Shown: in pieces, positions 8,972 through 17,676 of the stretch
Position numbering within the stretch: the stretch's first letter is position 1
How the letters are laid out: the number at the start of each line of letters is the position of its first letter
Assembly: GCA_002472565.1 (NCBI GenBank)
Contig: DKSK01000009.1
Span: forward strand, 86,002 to 150,001
Origin: Bacteroidales bacterium UBA7258
GTDB lineage: Bacteria > Bacteroidota > Bacteroidia > Bacteroidales > UBA932
DNA: 64,000 nt
Reading direction: 5' to 3'
Program-made: the position numbers and the translations under genes
Notes under the pieces: generated by a model
What the model saw: the letters and a program-made list of their open reading frames with translations, nothing else
Told to the model about the DNA's origin: nothing
Databases searched by the model: none

Positions 8972-9901
8972 ATGAGGATTATTGGCATCTTTACTGGCCT
9001 GCTCTCGTTGTCACTTTTCGCTTCGTCTGTCTGTGCCCAGGAGACCTTCAAATACGAGTCATCATCATCTGAACAAAAGAAATATACTTATTATGAAGGT
9101 GAATATTATCTTGACCCGAAAGTTTCATTCTTTTCAGTCAGTCAGCGGGACTCCGTCGTTTTGGACAAGGCCAGGCTCCGTGTCATGTACGAAGCTCGGA
9201 TTGTCCGTGATACAACTACTCGCGTGCGGCTGAAGGATCGCATGATAACTTTGATAGGGAATAACTGGTACAAGACCTTCGGCGATATGGGGTGGCGGCT
9301 GAATATGAGGAGTACAGTAGCCGACTCACTGGTGCATAAATACTATCGCCCCGATGGCTACAACATCGTGCTTTCATTCCAGATGTACAGAAATCTTAAG
9401 GCCAGGACGATAAGGAACGTGACAATGCTTCCATATATGGTAAACGGTCGGACAATATACACGGAGAGTCAACCGGTGTTCAAGTGGAAGTTGAGAGACT
9501 CGGTGAAATCTATCGAGGGGTACAGCTGTCAGATGGCAGAGACGGAGTATGCAGGCAGGGTTTGGACGGCGTGGTTCACTCCGGAGATATCTGTAGACTG
9601 CGGGTTTTGGAAGTTCTCCGGTCTGCCAGGTCTGATATTGGAGGCGAGTGACAAGAGCGGGGATTATTCCTTCATGGTCAGCTCGATAGAGAATACGGAG
9701 GAGCCGATAAGCTTGTATAGAACGGATAATAAGGAAATCAGCAGGAAGGAATCACGGGCTCTTGAAAAGGACGTTTACGCCCATCCAAGCCGCTACTCCC
9801 CTGATCCGGATGTGGACGAATTAATCACTACGGACACTAGGACGTTTGCCATTAAACCGGATCAACTTGTTTTCCCTTACAATCCCATGGAATTGAAGTA
9901 A
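8972..9901 (+). CDS. GLPGLI-family secreted protein 3
   Basis: A 309-residue protein with signal peptide MRIIGIFTGLLSLSLF... and the GLPGLI motif in its C-terminal third. The ATG at 8972 was chosen over an upstream GTG at 8960, which would overlap the peptide gene, because the same ATG context (AAATTTATGAGG) starts copy 4. It has lost a few residues near the N-terminus of the mature part (QKKYTYYEGEYY) compared with copies 1 and 2. The VKOR-type gene follows after 11 bases. Confidence 0.9.
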   Translation: MRIIGIFTGLLSLSLFASSVCAQETFKYESSSSEQKKYTYYEGEYYLDPKVSFFSVSQRDSVVLDKARLRVMYEARIVRDTTTRVRLKDRMITLIGNNWYKTFGDMGWRLNMRSTVADSLVHKYYRPDGYNIVLSFQMYRNLKARTIRNVTMLPYMVNGRTIYTESQPVFKWKLRDSVKSIEGYSCQMAETEYAGRVWTAWFTPEISVDCGFWKFSGLPGLILEASDKSGDYSFMVSSIENTEEPISLYRTDNKEISRKESRALEKDVYAHPSRYSPDPDVDELITTDTRTFAIKPDQLVFPYNPMELK

Positions 9902-9912
9902 AGACGATTATC

Positions 9913-11418
9913 GTGCTTTTGTCAAAACAGATTCGGAACATCCATCACATATTGAGGTTAAGTGGCCTTCGTGTATCCAATCTCGAAATTCACCGTCGCC
10001 TCATGAATCATCCTATGCCACATAGCATCAGGGCCATAAGCGACTTGCTAGATGAGTTTGGCGTAGACCATTCCGTCTATGCATCAACCATTAGTGAGGC
10101 TCTCAGCTTTCAAGGCAAAGCTGTGATTTTTCATGGGAATGACGTGTATTTCGATAAGGGAAGCCGAGTAGAAGAATTGCCGGCGGATGATGATTGCGTG
10201 CTGCTTACTGTTGACCATATCTGTAACGGCAAGAGTCATTCATATTCAGCTAGATATATTCTAAGCCAGATGGCATGGATATTCCTCGATAATATCTGGG
10301 TGGAAATGGCCGTTATAGCATGTTTTATGGCTATTCTGGTTTCTTTGCTGTACGGAAACCATTTCCGGGTCATCGTAATGAGCCAGGCCTTTCTCTGTAT
10401 GATAGGAGCTATCGTAGCTGTTATGACTATTCCGGAATTTCTCCCGGAAGCCGCTTTCTTGGCTAAGGTTTGCAGACGAAATGGGCAGGATACATGCCGA
10501 ACCTTGATTGATTCCGATGGCGGAAGATTTCTGGGAATCTTTCCCCTTGGAGTGCTTGCGTTTGCATTCTTCTCAGCCATGTTCCTGACTCTTATTTTGA
10601 GACCGGAGAGCTCACAATCTTTGGCATTGCAACTGAGCATTCTTTCCATACCGTTTGTAATCTATTCCATTATAACACAAGCAAGGAAAAGAATGGTCTG
10701 CTCTCTTTGTCTGACGATTGATTTGATATTATTCCTGCTTCTGATTTTCTCGACCTTCTCAGCAGTTTCGCTGAAATTTCAGGCTAGCCCCTCCCTGATA
10801 TTCTGCCTTGGCTTCTTATTGACATACGCAATCCTTCTCGCCGCCAAAGAGAATCGTGCCGGCGAGCGGAGACAGGAGATGCTGCATGGCCGTCTGGAAA
10901 AGATACTCCTTTGGCCAGATATGTTGTGGAACTTGATTTCGAGAACTGAGGTAAGGGTTCCTGTTGAAGATATAAGGATGTCAAGGCCGATTGCGAATAA
11001 CTTTGATTCCGGCCATTCGTTCCAGTTTTTTCTCGGGCTGGATTGCCGTTACTGCGGCGAAGCCCTCAAAGTCATCAGTGAATTGGTTTCGAATGATGTT
11101 GGAATTCGCATTGAAATATTCATCTATGCAGAGAATGATAATTCTGAAAGCTCGAAAGCGGCGAAAGCCATAGTCGGAGATGCTGTGAGTGAGGATGGCT
11201 CCTGGAACATTCCTCGGTTGCTTGAAGACATCGATGGCTGGAGAATGAAAAGAAAAAGGCCTGCTATCAACTCCAATGCTATTCTCTCAGAAGAGATTTT
11301 GGATTCTCACCGGAGAATCTTTGAAAAATACGACATTAATCACACGCCGACAGTATTGGCGGACGGCAGAAATCTGCCTTCATTCTATGTAATTAAGGAT
11401 ATTCCTTTTATTGTTTAA
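9913..11418 (+). CDS. C39-like / VKOR / thioredoxin fusion, predicted disulfide-forming membrane protein
   Basis: 501 residues in three parts. Residues about 1-115 resemble a C39 peptidase fold but lack the catalytic Cys. Residues about 125-310 hold six or so membrane spans with the VKOR pattern: loop Cys187 and Cys195 and the quinone-side CSLC (263-266). Residues about 365-500 are thioredoxin-like with CRYC (378-381). VKOR-thioredoxin fusions pass electrons from substrate thiols to quinone and so make disulfides in the periplasm. Located between peptide genes 2 and 3, it is the natural oxidant for their Cys-rich cores. The start is a GTG at 9913, 11 bases behind GLPGLI gene 3; no ATG is available upstream of the conserved part. 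Confidence 0.85.
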   Translation: MLLSKQIRNIHHILRLSGLRVSNLEIHRRLMNHPMPHSIRAISDLLDEFGVDHSVYASTISEALSFQGKAVIFHGNDVYFDKGSRVEELPADDDCVLLTVDHICNGKSHSYSARYILSQMAWIFLDNIWVEMAVIACFMAILVSLLYGNHFRVIVMSQAFLCMIGAIVAVMTIPEFLPEAAFLAKVCRRNGQDTCRTLIDSDGGRFLGIFPLGVLAFAFFSAMFLTLILRPESSQSLALQLSILSIPFVIYSIITQARKRMVCSLCLTIDLILFLLLIFSTFSAVSLKFQASPSLIFCLGFLLTYAILLAAKENRAGERRQEMLHGRLEKILLWPDMLWNLISRTEVRVPVEDIRMSRPIANNFDSGHSFQFFLGLDCRYCGEALKVISELVSNDVGIRIEIFIYAENDNSESSKAAKAIVGDAVSEDGSWNIPRLLEDIDGWRMKRKRPAINSNAILSEEILDSHRRIFEKYDINHTPTVLADGRNLPSFYVIKDIPFIV

Positions 11419-11445
11419 CCCAAAATCAATCGGCTGCGTTGTAGA

Positions 11446-11469
11446 GACTAACTGATTATGCTATATGCT
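11446..11469 (+). repeat. Shared leader element, copy 3
   Basis: GACTAACTGATTATGCTAT plus ATGCT, matching the elements at 2747 and 7449. It lies between the VKOR-type gene and peptide gene 3, so this pair may have its own transcript start or processing site; I see no clear promoter here. Confidence 0.6.
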
Positions 11470-11512
11470 AAAACGGCTGACTTAAACATCAACAACTAAA
11501 ATTTACGTTATT

Positions 11513-11752
11513 ATGGAAAAATTGACAAAGGGTCAGATGGCCCAGATTTTAGGAGGGGATGCATCTTCTTGCCCTTGCGGCTGTGGAGAAAACTACTATT
11601 GCGTGGCCTATAAGAACGGTCAAACTCTCAAAGAAGATAATGTTAAGGCAGATTCTCTGAGTGAGGCGATAGACAAGTTTTATGCTGAGACACGCGCAGA
11701 TCAGGTTAGCTGTACGAAAGAATCAACGAAGTGCGGACACTTAGGCGAATAA
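11513..11752 (+). CDS. Cys-rich double-glycine-leader peptide precursor 3 (divergent)
   Basis: A 79-residue precursor. The leader MEKLTKGQMAQILGG is almost unchanged while the core has drifted: DASSCPCGCGENYYC at the start, a different middle with more acidic residues, and the shared tail pattern CTKEST then CGHLGE. Six Cys (20, 22, 24, 30, 67, 74); the Cys at position 47 of precursor 2 is Asp here. A constant leader with a changing core is typical of exported peptide families. Four bases separate it from GLPGLI gene 4. Confidence 0.85.
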   Translation: MEKLTKGQMAQILGGDASSCPCGCGENYYCVAYKNGQTLKEDNVKADSLSEAIDKFYAETRADQVSCTKESTKCGHLGE

Positions 11753-11756
11753 ATTT

Positions 11757-12696
11757 ATGAGGATTATTGGCATCTTTACTGTCCTGCTCTCATTGTCTCT
11801 TTTCTCTTCATCTCTCTGTGCTCAGGGGACTATTAAATACGAATCTTCATTTAATCAATCGAATGATTCATACGACAACTATTATGAGGGAGAATATTAT
11901 CTTGACCCGGATGTATTCTTCTATGCCGTCAACCTATCGGACTCTGTAGCATTGGATAAGGCCATCCTTCGGGTGACTTACGAAGCGCGGATAGTCCGTG
12001 ATACGACGACCCGTTTGCGACTGAAGGACAGAATGATAACTTTTATTGGAAATTATTGGTACAAGACCTTCGGCGACATGAGCTGGAGAAGGAATATGAG
12101 AAGTACTGTAGCTGACTCTCTGGTGAGCAAATACTATCCGCTTGACGGCTATGCCATCGTGCTTCCCGGCCAGATATACAGGAATCTCAAATCTGGGACG
12201 ATAAGAAATGTGATGATGCTTCCATACGGGGCGAAGGGCGGACTGTCAATCTACGCTGAGGACCAGCCGGTTTTCAAGTGGGAGTTGAGAGACACGGTGA
12301 AAACCATCGAGGGGGTACAGCTGCCAGATGGCAGAGACGGAGTATGCTGGCAGGGTGTGGACTGTGTGGTTAACTCCTGAGATATCGGTAGACTGCGGAT
12401 TCTGGAAGTTCTCCGGTCTGCCAGGTCTGATAATGGAGGCGAGTGACAAGAGCGGGGATTATTCCTTCATGGTCAGCTCAATAGAAAATACGAATGAGCC
12501 GATAAGCTTGTACAGGACGGAGAAGAAGGAAATCAGTAGGAAGGAATTCCTGTTCCTTGAGAGGGCTGTCTACGCCCATCCCATCCGATACAGCGCTAAT
12601 CCAACTCTTGGACAATTAATTGAAACAGATGCTGGAACTTTTTCTCTGAGTCCTGAGCAGCTAGTCTACCCTTACAACCCTATGGAATTGAAATAA
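11757..12696 (+). pseudogene. GLPGLI-family protein 4, frameshifted in a G run
   Basis: Read alone, the first frame stops at 12380 after 207 residues; the rest of the protein, including GLPGLI (with the variant GLPGLIMEAS), continues in another frame to 12696. The break lies at 12311-12315, where GAGGGGG has five G; the three paralogues have four at the same site. Removing one G restores a 312-residue protein. The cause could be a real mutation, phase variation in the G run or a sequencing error. The signal peptide and the downstream part are otherwise well preserved, so the change is recent. Confidence 0.85.
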
Positions 12697-12820
12697 TTAT
12701 TGCGATTCCGCCAGGCTACCGGAATCCTCGCTATGGCTAGCAGACGATGAGACCTGACGTTATTCAATTCCTTTTAAGGCAACCCGTTCATTGTGTAACC
12801 ATCATAACTATAGAGAAGAG

Positions 12821-15472
12821 ATGACACATTTTAAAATGAATTTTCTGGCGGCATCAGTATTTGCCATTCTTTCAGCGTTTTCCGCATTTGCCCAAAACAG
12901 CGTCAGCGGAAGCGTATCATATGCCAATGACGGGAAACCGGCTGTTGGAATCAACGTGCTTGCAAGAATTCCCGGAAAGCCCAGCATCATAGGTTTCACA
13001 ACGGTAGGGGATGATGGAACGTTCTCGGTTTCCTACAAGAGTCAGACCGATTCAGTTGAGGTGGTAATTTCGGGCCTCAATGTGAAAGCTAATTCTGTAA
13101 TTGTCCGTTCAGGAGCGGAGAACGTCAGATTGACTGTTGAATTAGAGGCACAGAAAATCCGAGAGGTGAGTGTCAGCGCCGATGCGATAGAAGCTTATGG
13201 AGACACTCTCTCGTACAACGTCGCGAGTTTCAGCAATGCAAAAGACCGTTCAATAGCAGACGTGCTGAAGAAGCTCCCTGGCGTCGATGTGAAGAAAAGC
13301 GGCGAGATAACATATAACGGAAAGGCTATCAACAAGTTCTACATAGAGGGGCTGGATATGCTCGGCTCGCGGTATGGAATTGCGTCAAACAATATTCAGG
13401 CAAAAGATGTCGCGGCGGTCGAGGTCTATGAAAATCACCAGCCTGTCAAGATGCTCCAGAATTGGGTAAGCAGTGATCGGGCGGCTATCAACCTCAAACT
13501 TAAAGAGGGCGCGAAGAATGCGTGGAATGCCATACTGGAAGCCGGGGCCGGACTCTCGCCTGCACTATGGACCTTAGAGGCTTCTCCTATGATGTTCATG
13601 AAGAAATTCCAGTTCATAGGCACCTATAAGACCAACAATACCGGTAACGATGTCTCCAACGAACTGCGGTCATTCTCAAGAGGAGGCGCAGCCAGCGGTT
13701 CCATGAGACTGAACATCACCGCTCCGGGAGAACCGCCGATAGACGAGAGTCGGTATCTGGACAACGAGATTCATTCGGCATCAGCGAACACCATCAGAAA
13801 GGTCGGTGCAGACGGCGACGTGACGGCTAATGTCGCTTATGTCCATGATTACAGAGTTTCTGACGGCAGTTCAAAGACGACCTTTTTCCTTCCTGACGGG
13901 AGTGAGCTGATAGTTCCGGAGAGTATCTCCGCCAATACGGTCAAGAACTGGGCAAGCGTCAACATGCAGTACCGCCTGAACTCTAAAAAAGCGTACGCAA
14001 TCGAGAATTTCAACCTGGAAGGCAGAAAGTACAGCGAGTATGGCCTTACTTTGGCCGGCACCGGCGCCACTGACCAGAAGCTCTCATCCCCATATGTTGC
14101 CATTACCAATAACATGGAAATGAACAAGAGGGTAAAGGCCTGGCGCCTTACCTTCAAATCCAACATGGATTGGGCTAATCTTCCTTCGGACTTGAGCGTC
14201 AATACTACTCCGTTTCCTGAAATATTTTCTACGGATACAGGGTCGATCAAAGCCGTGCAGAACCTTCACTCCAGCAGATTCCACACTGAAAATACTCTCG
14301 GGGCTACTTTCAACGACAACGGATGGTCCGTGATGCTCCAGACAAACTTTAATCACATGTCCGACAACATGGCATCTTCACTTGTCGGGAGAACAGAAGC
14401 CGGCGGAAGGATTGAAGCTGCTGACAGCATGAGGAACGATGTCAATTTCAAGAAGACGGATATTATTCCTCATGCCTCGATAATCTATATGAAGGGCATG
14501 ACCTGGATGATATACGCATATCTGCCGCTTGACTTCAACTTCACTTCCCTGAAAGACAAGAATTCCGGCGTTGACCTTTCTGCCAGGAAAATATTTTTCT
14601 CTCCGACATTGAATGCAAGTTACTCAAGCACTGGGCTCCGTGTGAGCGGTTCTACATCCTATGGTACTTCTTTCGGCGACATCTGGGACTCATACCCCGG
14701 GTATATAATGACAAATTACAGGAGCATAGGGAATATGGATGGCCGTCTTTCAAAAAGAAACACTTTCAACGCCAATCTTTCTGTGTCCTTCAGGAATGCA
14801 ATCAAGGGAATCTTCGTTACCTTAAGTTCCAATTATTACAAGAGCAAACGTAATATGGCCTACAATACCGAGTATTCCGGAACATTGTCGAGGGTGTCTG
14901 CGATTATGATGGATAATGACCGGTCTTCTCTGTCCGCCGGTATCAATATCGACAAGCGGTTGTCTGTCATATCCACGACGGTGAAGATGTCAGGGAATTG
15001 GGACAGGTCATGGTCTGACAATTTCATACAAGGCCGTTACGAGTCAGGCATAAGCGACATGATTTCGGGGAGCCTGAGAATAGACTCCAAGCTGTCCAAA
15101 TTCACGATTTTCACGTATGACGGCATGTTCTACAGGAGCTTGACCAAATTCGGGAACTACGAATACCCGGGCATCAATGTTCTCAGGCAGTCCGCTGCCC
15201 TTGATTTCATCGCAGGAGATAAGTTTATTTTCAGCTTCGGGGCCCAGCATTTTTACAATAGCACCATAGCTTCCGGAGACAAGAATATCTACTTCCTCGA
15301 TTCTTCCGTCTCGTTCAAGGCGGGCCGCTTCACTTATTCCATTGAGGGACGTAACCTCTTGAACCGTAAGACATTCAGTTCCAAGATGTATTCTGCTATC
15401 TCTTCATATTCATACACCACCGACATCCGTCCGGCATCTGTGCTTCTCAAGGTCAGATTCGCTCTCCGATAA
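12821..15472 (+). CDS. TonB-dependent-receptor-like outer-membrane protein with carboxypeptidase-type domain
   Basis: 883 residues from ATG 12821 (an in-frame TTG at 12791 is a poorer start because the signal peptide begins after it). Signal peptide to about residue 25 (AFAQ), a carboxypeptidase-regulatory-like beta-sandwich (about 27-105), a plug-like part (ADVLKKLPGVDVKKSG, about 140-230) and a long beta-barrel region ending LLKVRFALR with a terminal aromatic/basic strand. Proteins of this build often accompany GLPGLI genes in Bacteroidota. Here it closes the peptide island and may bind or move the exported peptide across the outer membrane. It lacks the hallmarks of SusC and no SusD follows. 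Confidence 0.85.
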   Translation: MTHFKMNFLAASVFAILSAFSAFAQNSVSGSVSYANDGKPAVGINVLARIPGKPSIIGFTTVGDDGTFSVSYKSQTDSVEVVISGLNVKANSVIVRSGAENVRLTVELEAQKIREVSVSADAIEAYGDTLSYNVASFSNAKDRSIADVLKKLPGVDVKKSGEITYNGKAINKFYIEGLDMLGSRYGIASNNIQAKDVAAVEVYENHQPVKMLQNWVSSDRAAINLKLKEGAKNAWNAILEAGAGLSPALWTLEASPMMFMKKFQFIGTYKTNNTGNDVSNELRSFSRGGAASGSMRLNITAPGEPPIDESRYLDNEIHSASANTIRKVGADGDVTANVAYVHDYRVSDGSSKTTFFLPDGSELIVPESISANTVKNWASVNMQYRLNSKKAYAIENFNLEGRKYSEYGLTLAGTGATDQKLSSPYVAITNNMEMNKRVKAWRLTFKSNMDWANLPSDLSVNTTPFPEIFSTDTGSIKAVQNLHSSRFHTENTLGATFNDNGWSVMLQTNFNHMSDNMASSLVGRTEAGGRIEAADSMRNDVNFKKTDIIPHASIIYMKGMTWMIYAYLPLDFNFTSLKDKNSGVDLSARKIFFSPTLNASYSSTGLRVSGSTSYGTSFGDIWDSYPGYIMTNYRSIGNMDGRLSKRNTFNANLSVSFRNAIKGIFVTLSSNYYKSKRNMAYNTEYSGTLSRVSAIMMDNDRSSLSAGINIDKRLSVISTTVKMSGNWDRSWSDNFIQGRYESGISDMISGSLRIDSKLSKFTIFTYDGMFYRSLTKFGNYEYPGINVLRQSAALDFIAGDKFIFSFGAQHFYNSTIASGDKNIYFLDSSVSFKAGRFTYSIEGRNLLNRKTFSSKMYSAISSYSYTTDIRPASVLLKVRFALR

Positions 15473-15537
15473 GCTTGTAAGAAGGAAATTTTGTGTTTTT
15501 GCATCTACTGATGCACTTAACAAGAAACAGAACTGCC

Positions 15538-16693
15538 ATGGTGAAAAAGACAACGCCGCTGGTCTTGGCGGCACTTCTTCTCGGCTTTCAGTCGAAAGCT
15601 CAGAATCCGAACGTACTTCTCATTGTCGCCGATGACCTCGGTCTCGGCGATGTAGGAGCATACGGCAATGATTTCGGACTCACGCCGCATCTCGATACCC
15701 TTGCCTCTCAAGGACTTTTGATGAGGAACGGCTATGCCACTTCCGCCACATCCACTCCGAGCCGATACGGAATTTTCACTGGGATGTATCCATGGACTAA
15801 TCCTATGGCCCACATTCTTGCCGGAAACGACCCGCTTATCATTGCTCCTGACCTTCCGACGATGCCTAAGATGTTCCAGGAGGCTGGCTATGCTACCAGC
15901 GCAGTGGGGAAATGACATCTTGGGATGGGAAGCGGAAACGTCGATTGGAACAAGCATATCGAGCCTTCAGCCAATATCGTGGGCTTCGACTATACCTATC
16001 TTCTGCCCGCTACCGTGGACAGGGTGCCTTGTGTCTATGTCGAGAATGGCGATGTTGTAGGCCTCGACCTTTGACTCTCTGGGGATTCTTGACAATACAC
16101 TGGTAATTTTCACTTCAGACAACGGAGCCGTGTTGCAGGACGGGTACTTGGATAATGCTCTTGAACTCGCCCGCTCGGAGGGCTACGACCCTAACGGGGG
16201 GCTTCGCGGAGGGAAGTACAGTCTCTTCAACGGAGGCACCCATGTGCCTTTCATCGTCTACTGGAAAGGCCATATAAGGCCTTCTGTGTCTGATGCTTAT
16301 ATCTGCCAGGTTGACCTGTTCGCATCGCTCGGGAAGCTGATTGGCGGATCTGTTCCTTCCGGACTTGACAGCCAGGAGCATCTGTCCGTACTTCTCGGAC
16401 GTAAGCTTCACGGTGGCCGGCGGGCTCAGGTGCTTGAAGCCAAGAGCAAGCTTGCCCTGCGATGGAAGAACTATGAGATGATTCCGCCGTATTCCGGCAA
16501 GGAATGCAATTCCACGGGAAACGAAATCGGTAATCTTCGGGAGTACGCTCTATTCGACATGGACGCGGATCCGGGAGAGAAACATAATCTCGCTTCGGAG
16601 AAGCCGCGGCTGCTTCGAAAGATGCAGAGGATGTACACCAGAATGGTCGGACCATATTACAAGTCCGGCCTTGAGGACGAACCGCTTCAGTAA
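15538..16693 (+). pseudogene. Decayed family S1 sulfatase
   Basis: The remains are clear: a signal peptide, NVLLIVADDLGLGDVGAYG, the serine-type active-site motif STPSR, then AVGK. The next codon, Trp in the expected GKWHLG, is TGA (15913-15915). The frame reads on as HLGMGSGNVDWN to a second stop near 16072. There a deletion has joined ...VVGLD to LGILDNTLVIFTSDNG in another frame, removing roughly 100 codons. The C-terminal part (GGKYSLFNGGTHVPFI to the end) is intact. With a nonsense change and an internal deletion the gene cannot make a working sulfatase. Confidence 0.88.
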
Positions 16694-16696
16694 GCT

Positions 16697-17641
16697 ATGG
16701 ATAGAAGGAATTTCTTGAAAGACAGCGCCTTGGCTTTCATAGCGGCGCATCTAGGGGGCCTCGGGCTTTTTGCCAAGGACTCTTCTTCCGTTAATACATC
16801 GGAGGTTTTCTCCGGTGACGACAGCTGCGTTGTTCCCGGTCCTTTGAAAATCCGCTTCCTAGGCACAGGTGCGGCGGGTTGGACGGAGAAATGGTTCGGC
16901 AATTACCACCGCAATCATTCGAGCATTCTCATCGACGACCATCTGCTCATCGACTTCAACGCCATGGCCGCCTCCATGATTCCGGAAGGCATCCATCCGA
17001 AAACCATCTTCTACACCCATTCCCATGTTGATCATTTCAATGCGAAGGATGCGCTGGAGCTTGGCATCGAAAGGGTCTTCCTGAGCAACACCTTGATGGC
17101 CCAGGCTACTTCCGAGTTCGAGAAGGCGGCAGCTGAGACAGGGCTCAAGATGCCGCAGATAATAGGACTTAACACCCTTCGTCCATACAGGGTCGACGGG
17201 ATAACCTTCAAGCCGTTGCCGGCGAACCACGGGACGAACATTCCAGGCGAGCAGGCTCTCATCTACCTCCTTGAGAAGGGTTCCGCAAGGGACCTTTATG
17301 CTACCGACACGGGGGTAATCCCGGCTGTAGGAGCGCAATACGCCGGCTTCGACAAGCATTGCAAGGTGCATTTCCCGCTGACCGGTCTCATAATTGAGTC
17401 TACAATGGGCATGGACCATGACGAGGATTTCAGAATGTTCACCCATTCGAGTACAGCTCTCGTACTTCGCACAGCCCGCATGCTCCAGCACTATGGACTC
17501 CTGACACTGAAAGAAGACGAGCATGTATATCTTACCCACTTGTCGCGCACCCTCAACCCCACTCCGGAAGAACTCGAGAAGAATCCGCTTCCAGAGCCCC
17601 TCTTTACAGCCTATGACGGCCTGGAGGTTATCTTTGACTAA
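16697..17641 (+). CDS. Metallo-beta-lactamase-fold hydrolase with twin-arginine signal
   Basis: 314 residues. The start MDRRNFLKDSALAF is a twin-arginine export signal, so the enzyme is folded in the cytoplasm before export. The metal site is THSHVDHFN (HxHxDH), with an Asp in YATDTG and further ligands near THLSR. The fold fits the PF12706 type; the substrate is unknown. It begins four bases behind the decayed sulfatase, so the two were probably one operon. Confidence 0.85.
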   Translation: MDRRNFLKDSALAFIAAHLGGLGLFAKDSSSVNTSEVFSGDDSCVVPGPLKIRFLGTGAAGWTEKWFGNYHRNHSSILIDDHLLIDFNAMAASMIPEGIHPKTIFYTHSHVDHFNAKDALELGIERVFLSNTLMAQATSEFEKAAAETGLKMPQIIGLNTLRPYRVDGITFKPLPANHGTNIPGEQALIYLLEKGSARDLYATDTGVIPAVGAQYAGFDKHCKVHFPLTGLIIESTMGMDHDEDFRMFTHSSTALVLRTARMLQHYGLLTLKEDEHVYLTHLSRTLNPTPEELEKNPLPEPLFTAYDGLEVIFD

Positions 17642-17676
17642 ACATTCTTCTCTTCGACAGCTACCTCCCGATAGCT

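Noticed and set aside
12301..12345. Programmed ribosomal frameshift in GLPGLI 4
   Set aside because: The G run is not a known slippery heptamer, and the three paralogues need no shift; a plain one-base insertion explains it better.
12714..12736. Terminator behind GLPGLI 4
   Set aside because: GATTCCG/CGGAATC gives a 7-bp stem but without T run or conservation at the other GLPGLI ends.
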